Origin: Planctomycetaceae bacterium
GTDB lineage: Bacteria > Planctomycetota > Planctomycetia > Planctomycetales > Planctomycetaceae
Reading direction: 5' to 3'
Length of the DNA: 64,000 nt
NCBI GenBank assembly: GCA_021732415.1
Contig: JAKFVC010000016.1
Location: 1 to 64,000, forward strand
Positions 46,521 through 54,993 of the stretch are shown piece by piece. The position numbers and the translations under genes are program-made. Below the pieces are notes generated by a model, which searched no databases, was not told the origin of the DNA, and was given only the letters and a program-made list of their open reading frames with translations. The first letter of the stretch is position 1. Each line of letters starts with the position of its first letter.

Positions 46521-47156
46521 TCACTTCTTGACGGCTGGCTTCTTCTTCGCAGCCTTCTTTTCTGCAGCCGCTTTGGCCGCATCGGCTTTTAATTTCTCGA
46601 CCGTCTTATGGTATTCGCCTTCCAGTTTCCAGCGTTCGATCACAAAGACAGTTTTCCGAGCGTTTACCGCATTGGTATAGGTGTATTTGCCGGATACGCT
46701 CCAGATTCCATCCAATTGAAACACCTGCCCATCGGCATACTTTTCCGTGCTAGTCCGCACGGCGAATAATCGATCGCCATGGGTGCAAAGCAGCAAGTCT
46801 TTGCCGACGATCTGCAGGACTTCTAAATGCGGATTGTTGTTACCAGGTTCGCAAAGAACGCCCGCTTTGCCAATTGCCAGGGCGGTGACCATCATGTCGG
46901 CAGGGGGTAATTGCGTCGGATCGGCTACCGCCGCCTTCATGTCGGCAATCTCTTTGATCCTCGCCAGTGTCCTCTCCCGATCCGCCTTAGATGTAAATTT
47001 ATAGCCTCGCGGCGGCAGGGTAGATTGCAAACGCGGAATCATGTCGGCTGCGTTCGCCTGCTTTTGCTCCTCGCAGATTTTCAAATACTCATCAACTGTC
47101 ATTTGATGAGTTGCTGGTTCGAACTGACCGATCAAACACGCGATGAACAGCAGCAT
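46521..47156 (-). CDS. Exported hypothetical prophage protein with basic tail
   Basis: 211 residues with a short hydrophobic N-terminus (LLFIACLIGQF) resembling a minimal signal peptide, a strong Shine-Dalgarno (GAGGGGGGG) and a Lys/Ala-rich tail (AAEKKAAKKKPAVKK). The middle (ILEVLQIVGKDLL-like HLEVLQIVGKDLLLCTHGDR, IWSVSGKYTYTNAV) is probably a beta-barrel-like domain. Not recognised. It is part of the minus-strand late region. Confidence 0.6.
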   Translation of the reverse strand: MLLFIACLIGQFEPATHQMTVDEYLKICEEQKQANAADMIPRLQSTLPPRGYKFTSKADRERTLARIKEIADMKAAVADPTQLPPADMMVTALAIGKAGVLCEPGNNNPHLEVLQIVGKDLLLCTHGDRLFAVRTSTEKYADGQVFQLDGIWSVSGKYTYTNAVNARKTVFVIERWKLEGEYHKTVEKLKADAAKAAAEKKAAKKKPAVKK

Positions 47157-47216
47157 GGTTTCCCCCCCTCGTTGGAAAAGCGTTCACGGCATTTTGATCG
47201 AGGGCGGTCGAGAGCG

Positions 47217-47582
47217 TCAAGAGTCGACGGCTTTGGGCGGTTGCCATTTGCCACAAGTCGAACAGCCCTTAATTCTTGGCCAGATCGATGTGTTCTGCAG
47301 CGTGCATTCCTTGTACTGGTCGCAGGCGTAGACCTCGATTGCCGGTTTGCCCTGGGCTTGGCATGGCTTGCACTCTTGCAGCCGCAGCAGTTCGCCACGA
47401 TAGGCACACTGGCTGCGATCTTCCCGCGGCCGTTCGGCTTTTACTGGGGATGCACCAGGGCACTCACGCTTGATCGCCCCGCTGCTGTGGGCCTCGTGGA
47501 GACACACCGGACAGACCCGCACCGAGATACCTTCTCGCCTGGATGGCCCGATGATTTCGTGTTGACACTGTGGCATCGTCAT
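47217..47582 (-). CDS. Cys-rich putative zinc-ribbon protein
   Basis: 121 residues with at least five CxxC-like pairs or isolated Cys (CPVC, CKPC, CSTCGKW and single Cys between), so one or two zinc knuckles are likely. It starts at the TAATG overlap with the preceding gene's stop, indicating coupling. Family unknown; small Cys-rich proteins of this kind sit among phage late genes. Function cannot be stated. Confidence 0.6.
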   Translation of the reverse strand: MTMPQCQHEIIGPSRREGISVRVCPVCLHEAHSSGAIKRECPGASPVKAERPREDRSQCAYRGELLRLQECKPCQAQGKPAIEVYACDQYKECTLQNTSIWPRIKGCSTCGKWQPPKAVDS

Positions 47583-48961
47583 TACTCCGGCGGGGGCGCT
47601 GCGATGTTAACCGTCACGTAGTGATCAGGGTACGTCGGGAAGGTATGGAAACCACCTTCCCACGTCATTGATGGCGCCTTAATCCAATTGCAGAACGGAA
47701 TCGTTTCTGGTGGCCCCTCGGGACCGCAAGAAGCGGTTGTGATACTGGCGAAATCCAATGTTGCAGCCAAATTTGCAACATCCTCGGGGTTAATAATCCC
47801 TGGCCCTGGCCCACCGATTTCGACAATACCGTTCGGGTCGCAGAAACCGGGGCCAACATGCACTTGGATCGTGATCGTCGACCCGCCGCAGCCACCGACG
47901 CCAGTTAGCGCAAACCGGACACTGACGGGCCAAACTACATTGATGAGACCGTGGCTGTACGCCTGATGGCAATCGTCATCGGGGTCATCTTCGCCTGTGT
48001 CATGCCAGGTGAATGTTCCGCTCTGCCATGCTGCGAATTCTCCACTGCGTAGCTGGTCTTCACCCACTAAGCCCAACGCAATATCAGACGGGGGAAACGC
48101 GCAGCTGCAGTCGTGTCCCTCGAAGTTTGCAATCAGCACTCCGGGCAGTTGCACTTCTTCGCTCCACCCCGTGCATTGAATGGTCTGCTCATTCATTCCG
48201 GGCGTCAGGCAAATAAACGCTGGAGGAAGCCCGCCGCACCGGACTCGATCGCAGCTCGAAATGCGATAAGTGTTCGTCGACGTCGCGCAGAAGCCACGCG
48301 GCGACGAAGGATCAATCGCATAGGAGACAATCACCGCCCCGCCAATGGAATACGTCAGCGTTGAGCCATCTACGGCCAGCTCCCACACGCCTTCAGCCGG
48401 CGTCGGTGATAAGGTCGTGTCGGCCGAATCGCCGATCGTCACGCCGTCATAGTCGGGACTCGGAGCCTCACCGCAACCCGCCCCCGTCCGCGAACCTTCC
48501 ACCAAATCCCAGCCGCTGCCATTCCACGTCCAACTGGCCCCGGCGGTACAATCCGGATAGGTGCAGAGCGGCGCGTCCGGGTTGTCTTCGTCGTCTCCAG
48601 ACGTGTGCGCCGACTTATACCCGTCATCGGTCAGATAGAGCTTCACGTCGCTGCCCGCATCGTCCGGCTTTGCGCAGCCGCAGAAATTGGGGTCGGGGAA
48701 ATAATAAAAGTCCGGCACCACAGCGTCGTCAGCCACTCCGGCGACGTGGATCGCATGGCCCTCAGCACAGCAGCAGCCTCCGCCGCCCCCAACTCCGCCA
48801 GCGCCGTCAACTGGATCGGTTGCATCGTCAGTAATCGGCGTGCGTTTGTGGCGCCCGGAAGTGATCCCCATCAAATTCCGTTCTACGTACTCACACACCA
48901 GTTTGAGCCGGGACATCCAGCCGCCGCTGAAGACGCGAATTTCATTCTTCGAGTCGGTCAT
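47582..48961 (-). CDS. Cys- and Gly-rich prophage structural-region protein
   Basis: 459 residues. After a helical N-terminus (RLKLVCEYVERNLMGITSG) comes a GAGGVGGGGGCCC stretch, and then a beta-rich, Cys-rich body (LCTYPDCTAGASWTWNGSGW, VWELAVDGSTLTYSIGGAVI, THDTGEDDPDDDCHQ-like segments) with 20 or more Cys. This resembles a distal tail or surface protein rather than an enzyme. Both ends are TAATG overlaps with the neighbouring genes, so the three genes form one translationally coupled unit. Family not recognised. Confidence 0.65.
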   Translation of the reverse strand: MTDSKNEIRVFSGGWMSRLKLVCEYVERNLMGITSGRHKRTPITDDATDPVDGAGGVGGGGGCCCAEGHAIHVAGVADDAVVPDFYYFPDPNFCGCAKPDDAGSDVKLYLTDDGYKSAHTSGDDEDNPDAPLCTYPDCTAGASWTWNGSGWDLVEGSRTGAGCGEAPSPDYDGVTIGDSADTTLSPTPAEGVWELAVDGSTLTYSIGGAVIVSYAIDPSSPRGFCATSTNTYRISSCDRVRCGGLPPAFICLTPGMNEQTIQCTGWSEEVQLPGVLIANFEGHDCSCAFPPSDIALGLVGEDQLRSGEFAAWQSGTFTWHDTGEDDPDDDCHQAYSHGLINVVWPVSVRFALTGVGGCGGSTITIQVHVGPGFCDPNGIVEIGGPGPGIINPEDVANLAATLDFASITTASCGPEGPPETIPFCNWIKAPSMTWEGGFHTFPTYPDHYVTVNIAAPPPE

Positions 48962-49893
48962 TATGCGTCGCTCCACAAAAGGGAGATCGCGTTGAAATCC
49001 AGCTCGTCGTGATCATGGAACACGAGATATTTGAGCGAACTGAGCGTTACTGGGTCCATCACCGTTCCGTCTGAGTTCAGCGGGACCGGGGCGGGTGCGT
49101 TGACTAACTTGCCGTCGTCGTCCTTGACCTTGATTCGCTGTCGTTTGCCGGCCTTCTTCTGCATCAGGCCTTCGTTCAGGACTTCGGTTAGCCACGGGTC
49201 AGGAACGGCGCTTGGACTTTCACCCGATCGATGCTGCCGTTTTTTCTTCACGTGCATTTCGATTCGAGCTTCGCAATAAGCGACCGGTCCATCGGTGTTC
49301 TCTTCGCCCAATTCGATACTGGCGATCCACGCGCAGCCCTTTGCGATAGTCCGCCCTTTAATGTCGAATGGAAGTGAGTTCACTGCATCCGAGTAATCGA
49401 ATACCCAATCCTCGAAAAACGTCACGTTCTTAATGATCGTGATTACCAGAAATGTCGCATTGTTTTCGACTGGCGGGTCAAACAAATCGCCGGCCGCATT
49501 CACCTTCTCATTCCCCATCGCGTCAATGTGCTTGACTTCTTTCAGGTGCGATGTCTTAACGGTAATGCGCGCCTTCCGATTCAGCGGGTTACTCTCTGCC
49601 TCTTCCTTCTCCTTCGGGTCGAGTTTGTCCGAAGTCCAGGTTAATGTGGCTATGAAAATCGCCGGGTTTTCTTCGTCTTGCTCAACCTGCACCGGCATTA
49701 ATCGCAGTCGCGGATTTTGAGCGTGGAACGTCGCATAGACCCCATCGAAGATGCCCGACAGACGGATATCCTCAGTCGAGTACCCGCCGTGGTCAGCCAC
49801 TAAGGTCCAGATCTCAACGGCCTTGCCCGCTTGCCCGATACTGATCTCGCCACTCTGGCCGCCGGCTTGACGGTCGATCGTTAAGAAGTTCAT
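48961..49893 (-). CDS. Prophage late protein, tail-associated, unknown family
   Basis: 310 residues, predominantly beta: LVADHGGYSTEDIRLSGIFD, then IFIATLTWTSDKLD, TFLVITIIKNVTFFEDWVF, CAWIASIELGEE, RIEMHVKKKRQHRSGES. A charged linker precedes a C-terminal domain ending LKYLVFHDHDELDFNAISLL. It directly follows the tape measure gene (2-base gap), where distal tail proteins are encoded, and overlaps the next gene as TAATG. It is likely part of the tail tip, inferred from position only. Confidence 0.6.
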   Translation of the reverse strand: MNFLTIDRQAGGQSGEISIGQAGKAVEIWTLVADHGGYSTEDIRLSGIFDGVYATFHAQNPRLRLMPVQVEQDEENPAIFIATLTWTSDKLDPKEKEEAESNPLNRKARITVKTSHLKEVKHIDAMGNEKVNAAGDLFDPPVENNATFLVITIIKNVTFFEDWVFDYSDAVNSLPFDIKGRTIAKGCAWIASIELGEENTDGPVAYCEARIEMHVKKKRQHRSGESPSAVPDPWLTEVLNEGLMQKKAGKRQRIKVKDDDGKLVNAPAPVPLNSDGTVMDPVTLSSLKYLVFHDHDELDFNAISLLWSDA

Positions 49894-49895
49894 GC

Positions 49896-52391
49896 TTAGT
49901 TCTCCTCAACGATCGTCAGGCCGATTCGCTTGGCGATGTCCTTCAGCAGTTCTACGGTCTTGTTAAGCAACTTGGCGGCTTCTTTTTGCGCGGCTAACTG
50001 CTGTGTTTCCACGTTCGTTGTGGACGCGTTGACCGCTTTGGCGATCGTGCTGGCCGCCCCTGAACTGTTGCGTGTATTGGCCGAAGTGCTATCGTTATAG
50101 GAGCCCCGGCCAAGCTCCTCGGACATGGCCTTCTGAGCCTTCCCGATAGTCTCATCTGACACGGGATTAGCCTTTGCGGCCGCGGCCGCTTGAGCCGCTA
50201 GCGCTGCCAATTGAGCCTCGGCGGCTGCAATCGCGGGATTTGAATCGCGATTCTTGGCTTGCTCTTCCCGTTGCCGGCGCTCGTCGGCTCGTTTGCGAAA
50301 TCCAGGTTCATCGCCGGCATTCGCAATGGCATTGTTCCGAGCATCTTCGCGACCTTCCGCACCGTTGTTGATCTTATCCCGCTCCGCCTGCAGCGTTTGA
50401 TTTAGCGACTCTTCGTCCACATCGCCGAATACCCCAGTGTGGGCAATGAATTGGGCCAGGCCACCGGAAATATCCTGCCACTTGTTCCGAAGCGTCAGCC
50501 CGAACTTATCGAACGCACCAATGAGATAATTCAGGGCCACGTCCCAGATGGCTTTGATGTTGGTACAGACCGCATCAACGGCGCCTTCGATGTAGACCAT
50601 GCTGACGTCCCACCCCGTCTTGAGCGCATCGCAGCCCTTCAGCCAGGCCACATTCAAGCCAGCCCAGAGGACGTCCATCGCTAACTGAATGTTGCCACCT
50701 TGGATCGCCTCCGAGATCCCTTTGAAGGTCGTGTGAGCCGTTCCCAATAGATCAAAGAACACCTGCTTGGCCGATTCGAAACCGGACTTCGCAACACTGA
50801 CGATCTGCCCCCAGAGTGTGGAGAAATTCGCTCCGACCTGGCCCATGTATCCGGCAATCGCACCGGGGAATGTCGACACGTAATCGATGATCTCACCGAA
50901 GGTTCCCGTGGCGTATTGAGCGATACTGCCGAATGCGCTGATGACAGATTTCAGGATGGCATCACCTGCCCCTGTGAAGTACAGGGCAGCAGCCAAAGCT
51001 CCGATGGCCGCGATGGCAATCGCAATCGGATTGGATAGCAACCAAACTGCCGTACTGAGACCCGTTACCGCTGCGCTTGCTGTGGCCGACGCGCCGGTCA
51101 ACAACATATAGACCTTCACCAAGCCGATTGCCGATCCGTGGCTGAGGCTGATGGCCGTCGACACAACCTTGAACGCAGTGCTCAGGGAAACCATTCCTGT
51201 CGCCAATAATGCTCCGGCCACGGTCATAGCGGCCGTCGTGACGGCGGCCGTTTTCAGAATTGCCATCGTTAAGCTGATGGCCACTCCAAGAACCTTCGTC
51301 GCCAACGAACAAGCCGTTGACGCGATGGTAAAGGCTACCGTGGTCGTCGACAGCAACCGAAAGGCGATTCCAACCGCGGACGCGATGCCCCCCAATACCT
51401 TTAGAACGGCACTCGCTACGGCCACCGCGGTATTGACCACCGCGACAGCCGCCCCGAAGGCATAGACCGCAATGCTAGCGATTCCGAAGGCCAGTTTGAT
51501 CGTCGGCCCCATGATCAACGCCGCGGCCCCAATGGCAGCGAAACCAGCAGCAGCCCCGGCAAGTGCCGTGACAATCATGGCCGCCTGTGGCCCGATCTGG
51601 CGATTCTTATCAATCCATTTCGCAACACTGGCAGCAGCCTGGGTCACGTAATGAATAATTGGGAGCAAGGCGGGAGCCAGGGCGGATCCGAACTTCGTGA
51701 TGATCGCCCCGACGCTTTGATTCAGGCCGGCGAACGCCTGGGCGAGCACGGCCGCCGCCTTCGCATCACGACTGGACATCGTAACGCCCAACGCCTCGGC
51801 CTCTTTCCGCAGCTTGACAATTCCCGACGCCCCTTTGTCGAGGAGAGGAGCCAGTTGATTGGCGGATCCGCCGAAAATGGCCTGCATCAAGTCTTGCCGC
51901 TGGCCGTGGTCTGTGATTCCCTTTAGTGCGTCCGCAAACTGCTCGAATTGCTGAGTCGGTAGCATCCCCTTCAGGTCGGCTGCCACCAACCCGAGTTTAG
52001 TCAACGTCGCGACGGCGTCGGCATCTCCCTTCGCTGCCTTGCTGACCAGATCGGACATCGACGACAGTCCCGATTCCAACGTCTGCAGATTGCCGCCGGT
52101 GACCGTCGCCGCGTGTCCCAATTCACTGACGTTTTTGGTTGTGTCGCCGACTCGCAACGCAACGTTATTGATCGCCTGTCCGGAAGTCGCAAACGACTTA
52201 GTCGCAGCAATCAGAGCGCCGCCGAGCCCTCCGGCCAGTCCGCCAAACTTGGCACCGATCGAAAGCGCGTTCTGACCGAACAGTTTTAACCGCCGTTCGG
52301 CCGCGTCTGCGATCTTATTAAAAGGCGAGTCATCGCCGCCGATGACGACTATGGCACCGCCGGCGATGACGTCGCTTGCGCTTTTACCCAT
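49896..52391 (-). CDS. Phage tail tape measure protein
   Basis: 831 residues. The N-terminal part (about 40-200) resembles the TP901-type tape measure core: ALRVGDTTKNVSELGHAATV, DLMQAIFGGSANQLAPLLD, AGLNQSVGAIITKFGSALAP. Long Ala/Val/Ile-rich hydrophobic segments follow (about 215-480), with a helical C-terminus rich in Gln/Glu (QTLQAERDKINNGAEGREDA). In a tail, the length of this protein sets tail length. The start overlaps the end of the tail chaperone extension by 43 bases, the usual G/GT-H arrangement. Confidence 0.88.
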   Translation of the reverse strand: MGKSASDVIAGGAIVVIGGDDSPFNKIADAAERRLKLFGQNALSIGAKFGGLAGGLGGALIAATKSFATSGQAINNVALRVGDTTKNVSELGHAATVTGGNLQTLESGLSSMSDLVSKAAKGDADAVATLTKLGLVAADLKGMLPTQQFEQFADALKGITDHGQRQDLMQAIFGGSANQLAPLLDKGASGIVKLRKEAEALGVTMSSRDAKAAAVLAQAFAGLNQSVGAIITKFGSALAPALLPIIHYVTQAAASVAKWIDKNRQIGPQAAMIVTALAGAAAGFAAIGAAALIMGPTIKLAFGIASIAVYAFGAAVAVVNTAVAVASAVLKVLGGIASAVGIAFRLLSTTTVAFTIASTACSLATKVLGVAISLTMAILKTAAVTTAAMTVAGALLATGMVSLSTAFKVVSTAISLSHGSAIGLVKVYMLLTGASATASAAVTGLSTAVWLLSNPIAIAIAAIGALAAALYFTGAGDAILKSVISAFGSIAQYATGTFGEIIDYVSTFPGAIAGYMGQVGANFSTLWGQIVSVAKSGFESAKQVFFDLLGTAHTTFKGISEAIQGGNIQLAMDVLWAGLNVAWLKGCDALKTGWDVSMVYIEGAVDAVCTNIKAIWDVALNYLIGAFDKFGLTLRNKWQDISGGLAQFIAHTGVFGDVDEESLNQTLQAERDKINNGAEGREDARNNAIANAGDEPGFRKRADERRQREEQAKNRDSNPAIAAAEAQLAALAAQAAAAAKANPVSDETIGKAQKAMSEELGRGSYNDSTSANTRNSSGAASTIAKAVNASTTNVETQQLAAQKEAAKLLNKTVELLKDIAKRIGLTIVEEN

Positions 52392-52807
52392 GACGTGTCT
52401 TCCGTGACTTCAAATGCCTGCCCGCCGAGGCCTGCCAGCAGCAGATTGGCGGGTTTGGACTTCCTTAAGGCTCGTTTTTTCTTGCTAATCAAGACCGCGT
52501 GGAAGTCCTGATACTCTTTTGGTTGCGGTTGTTTCCTGGTGTCCCGATGCGGATTAAACAGCAGCATGGCCAACAATGCCGTATGGTCCCAGCGGTCCGA
52601 ATCATGACCATCGGCCATCAACCGCAGTTGTCTCAGGGTGTAGCCGCGGGGGTCGATTCCGAGCTTGCCGCCGAGGCGATAGCACTCTCCAATGAGTTCG
52701 CGGTAATTGAGGCCAGGGCTTGACTCTGCTGGTCCTGGACCTGATCCACGATGTGCCAGAGTTTCGCTACCATCTCGCGCCAGATCTCCTGCTGGCGCCG
52801 GTTCGGG
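52349..52807 (-). CDS. Tail assembly chaperone T extension, made by -1 frameshift
   Basis: Open frame of 152 residues in the -1 frame relative to the upstream chaperone. The first 110 bases or so encode a Pro/Gly/Ala-rich linker, followed by a compact domain GLNYRELIGECYRLGGKLGI, DPRGYTLRQLRLMADG, TALLAMLLFNPHRDT. No good start codon precedes the conserved part, which begins upstream of the first available initiator at 52621, so independent translation would truncate the domain. Fusion to the chaperone through the slip site at 52807-52813 gives a 249-residue protein, the equivalent of lambda gpGT, which bridges tail tube and tape measure during tail assembly. Confidence 0.8.
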   Translation of the reverse strand, partial: PEPAPAGDLARDGSETLAHRGSGPGPAESSPGLNYRELIGECYRLGGKLGIDPRGYTLRQLRLMADGHDSDRWDHTALLAMLLFNPHRDTRKQPQPKEYQDFHAVLISKKKRALRKSKPANLLLAGLGGQAFEVTEDTSWVKAQATSSPAVP

Positions 52808-53097
52808 AAAAAATCGATGTAGTCCTCTATCAGTGCCTTTGCGGCCAGCTCTAACGCTTCTCCGCGGATGGAATCACAGAAGGCCGCGCGCTGAGCAACA
52901 TCGTCCGTGTACTCCTGCAATGAACACCAGAGGACCTTGATCAGCAGCAGGGGATCGTTAAACAGTCGATTGAGTTGATTCAACTCGTCGCCAAACAACT
53001 TCGTCATGTCGAAGTCGGTGACGAGTTTGATGCGTTCAATCGTTCCGTGTGTGATGCTGATCACCCAATCTTTGCCGTTGCTCTTGAAAATCTTCAT
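52633..53097 (-). CDS. Tail assembly chaperone (lambda gpG-like position)
   Basis: 154 residues from ATG 53097, with GAAGG nine bases upstream; the longer open frame to 53190 crosses a hairpin and is rejected. The protein begins MKIFKSNGKDWVISITHGTI and is otherwise helical (QLNRLFNDPLLLIKVLWCSL, ALELAAKALIEDYIDFF). It lies between tail tube and tape measure, the invariant place of tail assembly chaperones. Around codon 96 a slippery heptamer allows part of the ribosomes to switch to the -1 frame. Family identity is inferred from synteny rather than recognised sequence. Confidence 0.8.
   Translation of the reverse strand: MKIFKSNGKDWVISITHGTIERIKLVTDFDMTKLFGDELNQLNRLFNDPLLLIKVLWCSLQEYTDDVAQRAAFCDSIRGEALELAAKALIEDYIDFFPNRRQQEIWREMVAKLWHIVDQVQDQQSQALASITANSLESAIASAASSESTPAATP
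52777..52813 (-). promoter_or_regulatory. Programmed -1 ribosomal frameshift element
   Basis: Read on the minus strand: heptamer T-TTT-TTC (52813-52807) in the correct phase (GAT TTT TTC), an 8-base spacer CCGAACCG, and then GCGCCAG-CAGGAGAT-CTGGCGC (52798-52777), a perfect 7-bp stem with an 8-base loop. The -1 frame is open from the heptamer to 52349. All three classical elements are present. Confidence 0.82.
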
Positions 53098-53132
53098 GTG
53101 TTTAAAGCCTTCTGCGTTAGGTGTGAGGTTAG

Positions 53133-53172
53133 AAACAGAACGCCTTAAACATTCTGTAAAGGCGTTCTGTTT
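53133..53172 (-). terminator. Hairpin between tail tube and chaperone genes
   Basis: AAACAGAACGCCTT (minus strand, 53172-53159) pairs perfectly with AAGGCGTTCTGTTT (53146-53133): 14 bp with a 12-base loop. A weak T-run (GTTTCT) follows. It probably acts as an attenuator lowering chaperone and tape measure expression relative to the tail tube. Confidence 0.7.
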
Positions 53173-53193
53173 ACTTGGACGAAAAAGCACGGA

Positions 53194-53661
53194 CTACGTC
53201 TTAACGAACGGCGTCACGTAATGACCGCCGTTGTTCGCGGCCGGCTTGGCCTCGAAGGCAATCGTCACGGTGTCGTCGATGGGTTGGGACTCATCCTTTT
53301 TCGTGATGATGTAGTAGTCCCGATTGCCCCTTGTTCCGACCACATTGATATCGCCATCGACAATTGCCAGTTCAATGGGCGTGCCGTTGGCGTAGCAGTT
53401 GATGAAGTACGCGAGGACAGCGTCGGCGGTTCCCTTGTGTTGCACCGAAGTCCAAGTCAGGCCACGTTCACGCGAGCCTGGCAGGTAAACATTGTTTGGC
53501 CACGCCCCGCGCGTTTTGACCTGGGCGGCCGTCCGGGCGTCCGGGCCGTCGAGATCCCCAACGTTTACGTTCTCCACCCACGTCGGGCTGGCGTAGTCCG
53601 CCGAGTTGTAATACATCTTCGCTTCGCCACCGACGAAGGCGTCACCGTTTTCCTGTCCCAT
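53194..53661 (-). CDS. Major tail tube protein
   Basis: 155 residues, beta-rich, with the character of phage tail tube proteins (EAKMYYNSADYASPTWVENV, TWTSVQHKGTADAVLAYFIN, DYYIITKKDESQPIDDTVTI, AFEAKPAAN). The position after connector genes and before the chaperones supports the call. A hairpin attenuator follows, as expected for the most abundant tail protein. No invading sequence noted. Confidence 0.75.
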   Translation of the reverse strand: MGQENGDAFVGGEAKMYYNSADYASPTWVENVNVGDLDGPDARTAAQVKTRGAWPNNVYLPGSRERGLTWTSVQHKGTADAVLAYFINCYANGTPIELAIVDGDINVVGTRGNRDYYIITKKDESQPIDDTVTIAFEAKPAANNGGHYVTPFVKT

Positions 53662-53666
53662 GATCT

Positions 53667-54197
53667 TTACCCTTTTCTAAACGTGCCTTTCATCAGGCTC
53701 GGTAGTTTGCGTCGACAGGCTGCCAACGCCGGCCCCATGAAGGGCCTGGCTTCAATCGTCACCTTTCGCAATCGTGTCGGCAGACCATTGAACCGATTGC
53801 CATTCCGCCGACCGCTGACACTTCGCCAACGGCCGAATTGATACACCTCTTGGACCCAGATCTGACCACCGGCCTCAAGCACACGCGGGACGGTACCCCG
53901 CACAGTCCGCGCTCCCTGAGTCTGCAATCGGATGGGACCGACAACACACGTCTCATCTGATTTGTCCAAGCCAAAATAAATGTTTCTGCCTAGCTGTTTG
54001 TTGTGGCCATGGGGTGGTTCACCCGGTCTACTTGGTTCTTCGCTGGTACGGATCGATCGCCTGGCAACCGTCATCACGTAGGCCCCGGCACGTGCTAAGA
54101 ATCGCAACTTGGCCCGGTCCATAGCACTGTTGAGCCCCTTGCGGTCGAAGAACATGCCTTTGACCTGCACGAACGATTTGCCGCCGAATCCGGTCAT
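53667..54197 (-). CDS. HK97 gp10-like neck/tail-completion protein
   Basis: 176 residues. The pattern MDRAKLRFLARAGAYVMTVA, RRSIRTSEEPSRPGEPPHGH and the late VTIEARPFMGPALAACRRKL is typical of HK97-gp10-like / phage virion morphogenesis proteins (a helix, an S-x-PG-PP loop, ARPFM near the end). It overlaps the preceding gene by four bases (ATGA) and precedes the tail tube. Role: tail completion at the head-tail interface. Confidence 0.72.
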   Translation of the reverse strand: MTGFGGKSFVQVKGMFFDRKGLNSAMDRAKLRFLARAGAYVMTVARRSIRTSEEPSRPGEPPHGHNKQLGRNIYFGLDKSDETCVVGPIRLQTQGARTVRGTVPRVLEAGGQIWVQEVYQFGRWRSVSGRRNGNRFNGLPTRLRKVTIEARPFMGPALAACRRKLPSLMKGTFRKG

Positions 54198-54631
54198 GGT
54201 TGCCGCTTAAACCTGATCTCCATCAGGGAGTGAAAGACGTTTTCCTTGTACTTCGCCACCTTGTCGAACACCGTCGCCGCGATGAAGGATCCGCTGGTTG
54301 AATACAGCTTGTTGTCCTGGTACCGTTTCCTGACCAAAAAATTCAGCACCTTGATTGAAAGCTGGGTCAACAGGTCTTCTTCATCCTGCGTCGGCGCCCT
54401 CTTCTGAATCGCCACATGCAGAGACATTTCCTGTGTCAGGTGTTTTCTGATGACTGCTTGCACGCCGAAGTCGACCGGGTAGACGTCCACCTGCAGCGTT
54501 GCCAACTTCGTGATGTCATAGACAACCTGCGAGTTGTGTTTCGCCGTAAACTGTGAACTGAACTCCGCTGTCAACCGGGCTGCAACTTCTTTCGAGAGTC
54601 CCGGAAGATCTGTTTCGCAATCGCAGCTCAT
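54194..54631 (-). CDS. Putative tail terminator protein
   Basis: 145 residues; alpha/beta with a long N-terminal helix (LPGLSKEVAARLTAEFSSQF) and strands (LQVDVYPVDFGVQAV, EMSLHVAIQKRAP). Its place between the head-closure and gp10-like genes, and four-base overlaps on both sides, fit a tail terminator (lambda gpU-like). Assignment is from synteny. Confidence 0.55.
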   Translation of the reverse strand: MSCDCETDLPGLSKEVAARLTAEFSSQFTAKHNSQVVYDITKLATLQVDVYPVDFGVQAVIRKHLTQEMSLHVAIQKRAPTQDEEDLLTQLSIKVLNFLVRKRYQDNKLYSTSGSFIAATVFDKVAKYKENVFHSLMEIRFKRQP

Positions 54632-54981
54632 TTGAACCTCTTCGTGTGGATCCGGTGCTGACTCTTAACGGCCCCGGAGTAGATGTCCTCTTGGTTTTCG
54701 GGCAACGCCTCATAGGTGGAATTGTCCCGTAAGTCGATGATTTGATCGTTCCGGGCCGGAAGTACTGGTCCGCTCCCGAAGTCGTAATCGACGGCCATGA
54801 TTAACCAGTCTTTGTCCTCCGCGGTCCGCACCACTTCCGCCGCCACGAAAGGACGTCGGCCGCTGGTCGGTACCCCCTTGATTCCAGTAATCCGCAGCTT
54901 CCCGCGTCGCACCTCGATCGGCACGCCCGCTTCTTCCACAAGGTCACTGAGGCCGTCTTCAATCTCATCCTGAAATGTCAT
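54628..54981 (-). CDS. Putative head closure / head-tail joining protein
   Basis: 117 residues: N-terminal helix (IEDGLSDLVEEAGVPIEVRR), then strands including GRRPFVAAEVVRTAEDKDWL and SGPVLPARNDQIIDLRD. This resembles small beta-barrel head-tail joining proteins (SPP1 gp16/lambda FII-like) in size and in the N-x-x-I/D tail (PARNDQI). It overlaps the next gene by four bases. Function inferred from synteny and size. Confidence 0.55.
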   Translation of the reverse strand: MTFQDEIEDGLSDLVEEAGVPIEVRRGKLRITGIKGVPTSGRRPFVAAEVVRTAEDKDWLIMAVDYDFGSGPVLPARNDQIIDLRDNSTYEALPENQEDIYSGAVKSQHRIHTKRFK

Positions 54982-54993
54982 GACCTTTTAACC

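Noticed and set aside
52349-52621. Independent 90-residue gene before the tape measure
   Set aside because: The recognisable domain starts upstream of the first start codon, and the frame joins the upstream chaperone through a slip site, so a frameshift extension explains it better.
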